Shown one piece after another: positions 61,912-64,000 of a DNA stretch of 64,000 nucleotides. The stretch lies in contig NZ_JBKQWY010000003.1 of NCBI RefSeq assembly GCF_047308265.1, forward strand, positions 310,001-374,000. Direction: 5' to 3'. Under the pieces are notes generated by a model. That model saw nothing but the letters and a program-made list of their open reading frames with translations, did not search any database and was not told the DNA's origin. Every line of letters begins with the position of its first letter. The first letter of the stretch is position 1. Source of the DNA: Maricaulis sp047308265 (GTDB lineage Bacteria; Pseudomonadota; Alphaproteobacteria; Caulobacterales; Maricaulaceae). A program made the translations under genes and the position numbers.

Positions 61912-61976
61912 ATTTTCCGGGGCAAACCGCTATTTTTTCAGACCTTCCCTGGCAGGCTGCTAGGACGGCACAAGAC

Positions 61977-64000
61977 CTAGTAGTCGCGCCGCCACCGCAC
62001 ACCAATCGAGGCATTGGTGTCATTGGACAACCGCGAGAGTATCGACAGGTCCGGGGTCAGCGACCACTCGACCCGGGCGGTCGCTAGCTGGCTGGCGCTC
62101 TGGGCCTCCAGTTCGACATAGACATCCTCTGTCAGCCGATGTCCCGTTGTCACCTGGATAGCCCCGTCCGCACCCGCAGAGACATCCAACCTTTCAAAGC
62201 CCGCCATCTGCCGTAGCCGGCTGGTCACATCAAACAGGCTGACCCCGGAGAGCTGAGCGGCCAGCTGGGCCGCCTCTACAGGCGACAGGTCCGTCGCCGA
62301 ACGGTCGAACAGGAGATAGGCCAGAATTTCGTCTTCCGGCATGCTCGGCTCGCTGGAGAGTGAGAAGGTGGGCTGTTCCACCGTGCCCCCGATCCAGATG
62401 TCCGCCGCAAACCCGTTGCGCTCGTGACGGGCATGAATGTTCAGCGTGGCCTGGTCGAGCTCTCCGTTGAGACCCACACTGCCATTTTGCAACACGAAAC
62501 GGCGTGAAAACAGAATGAGCGCACCATCATCCAACGTCGCCCAACCCGTCAGGTCTGGGTCGGCCAGACGGCCGCCCAGATGGAGATCGGCCGACCAGTA
62601 GGAGTTCAGCCCCAGCATCGCAAACACGATACTGTCCGTTCCGGTGATTTTGAGGTCCAGCGCAACAGGTACGGCAAGCGACAATGCCGGCTGCAGATCC
62701 TCCGGCCGGTTGAGCTCCACCACATCGAGCTGAACGATCACAGGACCGCGCGCTTCTGGCGGACGCACACGCATGGAATCGATATTGATATCGCCAGTGA
62801 CACTCACCCCGTCCTCAGACCACGCCATCTGTGCCGTGCCGCTGGTCTGCGCACTGACATCGTCTTGCTCCACGGCGTGAAACCCGCTCAACACGGCGTC
62901 CAGCTGACCGGCAACATGCCCTCCGGCCAGATCGATCTCGCCATTGAGGTCCATCGTTCCACCCTGACCGTCATGACCGGAAAAAGACACAAGGCGCAGT
63001 CGGCTTCCCTCCAGCTCCAGGTGCGTGGTCAGGTCCTCGACATGCAATCCGCTGGAACGGATGTCAAAAAATCCCTCCGACACGGTCAGACCGCCCTGAA
63101 TGTCCGGATCTGACTGGCTGCCCTCGAACTGCATCTGCCCGTCCAACTCACCCGCGAGTTGAACCGTACCCGGCAGGAAGAGAGCTGTGAGCGAGGCGAT
63201 CTGCCCGTCCAGCACGGCACGGCCGCGCCAGGACAGGTCTGGGTCCCAGATCTGGTCAAGACGATGGACCGGACCGGGATGAAGAAGGTCGACAGACGCC
63301 ACCAGATCTTCGCTGCCAAGCCGAGCCGCCCCCTGGATCTCGTCCGCAACAGCAAGTGACAGGGAGAGATCCACGTCCGGCAAAGACAATCGACGATCCG
63401 CAGACAGGTTTTCTCCGGTCCAGCGCGCCTCGCCCTGCCAGCGCCCGTCGATAAAGCCCAAATCCGCCTGACCATTGAACACGCCCCCCTCAAGCGGCCA
63501 TCCCGTCAGGTCTGCCGCCAGCTCCGCCGAGATCGCACGCGCTGACATCGACAGGCTCGGCGCCTCGCTGTGGGCCAGGACCAGGCTTAGGGCACTGTCT
63601 GCGATATCCAGTGCGGCCTCCAGCTGCGCCCCGGCTGCCCCAGCATGCATGGACCAGGACTGCGGAGACACGACGGAATGCTCGCCAATCTGACCGTCGA
63701 CACGCCATTGAGCCTCCAGCTCGCCGTCATGCAGAGCCGCCATACCGTCGAGGTCGAGAGACAGGGTTTGCGCGCCCAATGTGCCCGTGAGCTGTCCCGA
63801 CAAGCTGGCGCCCGATAACAGGCCGGCAAGCTCGATCTGCGCCTGGGTAAAAGACGCGGGTCCGGCCAACAGATCCGGCCAAATGAGGCGGGCGTCCACC
63901 CGCACCGCGTCCAGATCGTCTGAAGCTTGGGGGCGTGACAGATGTGTGCGGGCCTGCCACCCCTCAACGGCCTCCCAATCGAGCGTCACTGCAACATCGT
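61977..64000 (-). CDS. tamB: TamB-like translocation/assembly module protein, C-terminal part
   Basis: A partial gene: the frame stays open to the window end (the codons before 63989 are still in frame), so the N-terminus and signal anchor lie outside. The 674 visible residues are almost all beta-strand (AsmA/TamB-type repeats) and the C-terminal 350 match the DUF490/TamB domain, with EILAYLLFDRSATDLSPVEAAQLAAQ and a terminal beta-strand NASIGVRWRRDY. TamB spans the periplasm and helps move lipids or assemble outer-membrane proteins. No TamA gene is seen; it would lie upstream, beyond the end. Confidence 0.87.
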   Translation of the reverse strand, partial: DVAVTLDWEAVEGWQARTHLSRPQASDDLDAVRVDARLIWPDLLAGPASFTQAQIELAGLLSGASLSGQLTGTLGAQTLSLDLDGMAALHDGELEAQWRVDGQIGEHSVVSPQSWSMHAGAAGAQLEAALDIADSALSLVLAHSEAPSLSMSARAISAELAADLTGWPLEGGVFNGQADLGFIDGRWQGEARWTGENLSADRRLSLPDVDLSLSLAVADEIQGAARLGSEDLVASVDLLHPGPVHRLDQIWDPDLSWRGRAVLDGQIASLTALFLPGTVQLAGELDGQMQFEGSQSDPDIQGGLTVSEGFFDIRSSGLHVEDLTTHLELEGSRLRLVSFSGHDGQGGTMDLNGEIDLAGGHVAGQLDAVLSGFHAVEQDDVSAQTSGTAQMAWSEDGVSVTGDINIDSMRVRPPEARGPVIVQLDVVELNRPEDLQPALSLAVPVALDLKITGTDSIVFAMLGLNSYWSADLHLGGRLADPDLTGWATLDDGALILFSRRFVLQNGSVGLNGELDQATLNIHARHERNGFAADIWIGGTVEQPTFSLSSEPSMPEDEILAYLLFDRSATDLSPVEAAQLAAQLSGVSLFDVTSRLRQMAGFERLDVSAGADGAIQVTTGHRLTEDVYVELEAQSASQLATARVEWSLTPDLSILSRLSNDTNASIGVRWRRDY

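Noticed and set aside
1..64000. CRISPR array, rRNA operon, transposase or phage genes
   Set aside because: No regularly spaced repeats, rRNA sequence, transposase or phage structural proteins were seen on either strand.

Overview
The window looks like a GC-rich chromosomal segment from a marine, aerobic, stalk-less or prosthecate-type alphaproteobacterium (Caulobacterales/Maricaulales-like). This is inferred from the overall protein style: split acyl-CoA catabolic operons, CcmFGHI, a multi-PAS kinase, a DUF1800/DUF1501 pair, LytTR signalling, a single-chain pyruvate carboxylase and TamB. No 16S rRNA or other species marker is present, so the genus is open.

Region by region. 0.1-8.7 kb is a fatty-acid block: thiolase, two TesB-like thioesterases, an acyl-CoA ligase, two acyl-CoA dehydrogenases and a delta-9-type desaturase. 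A strong intrinsic terminator lies between the dehydrogenase pair and the ligase, and a 4 x 14 bp tandem repeat sits before the thiolase. 8.8-15.7 kb holds a GAF/multi-PAS histidine kinase and an overlapping ccmF-G-H-I operon for cytochrome c maturation. 15.8-18.2 kb has a glutaryl-CoA dehydrogenase, a TPR membrane protein and tRNA-Ser(GCU).

18.6-27.3 kb, directly after the tRNA, is the most interesting part: an AT-richer accessory island that reads as a complete graspetide (microviridin-like RiPP) cluster. It has a 75-residue precursor (leader motif PFILR, then a double-glycine-type site ending GA, then a 33-residue core rich in Thr/Ser and Asp/Glu), an ATP-grasp ligase of the MvdC/MvdD type, a C39-peptidase ABC transporter with its HlyD partner, a secreted DUF6624 protein, and a divergent operon of two different 2-oxoglutarate/Fe(II) oxygenase-type enzymes (prolyl-4-hydroxylase-like and JmjC/cupin-4) flanking a 73-residue unknown. 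Precursor and ligase are separated by an intrinsic terminator, as expected if the peptide is made in excess of the enzyme. A lux-box-like palindrome lies upstream of the precursor. The pairing of an ATP-grasp macrocyclase with two oxygenases suggests a hydroxylated, ester/amide cross-linked peptide of a kind I do not recognise.

27.4-50.1 kb is mixed chromosomal housekeeping: alpha/beta hydrolases, a CPA2 antiporter, an NmrA-DUF4345 fusion, three AraC regulators each next to a divergent gene, a serine beta-lactamase-like hydrolase, an FG-GAP protein, a LytS/LytR-type pair, small lipoproteins, the DUF1800/DUF1501 export operon, a sterol-desaturase-family enzyme, a cupin-8 protein and an LrgAB-like pair.

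50.2-56.7 kb is a second unusual locus: two divergent operons in which three different enzymes each carry a fused Rieske [2Fe-2S] domain (glutamate-synthase-like FMN enzyme, ferric-reductase-like membrane cytochrome, and a thiamine-diphosphate decarboxylase/oxidase-like enzyme), together with small membrane proteins. 56.7-64 kb holds pyruvate carboxylase with a LacI-type palindrome upstream, an alkaline phosphatase, and the C-terminal two thirds or so of a TamB-like protein cut by the window end.

All statements come from reading the sequence and translations; no database search was run. Positions of motifs were counted by hand.
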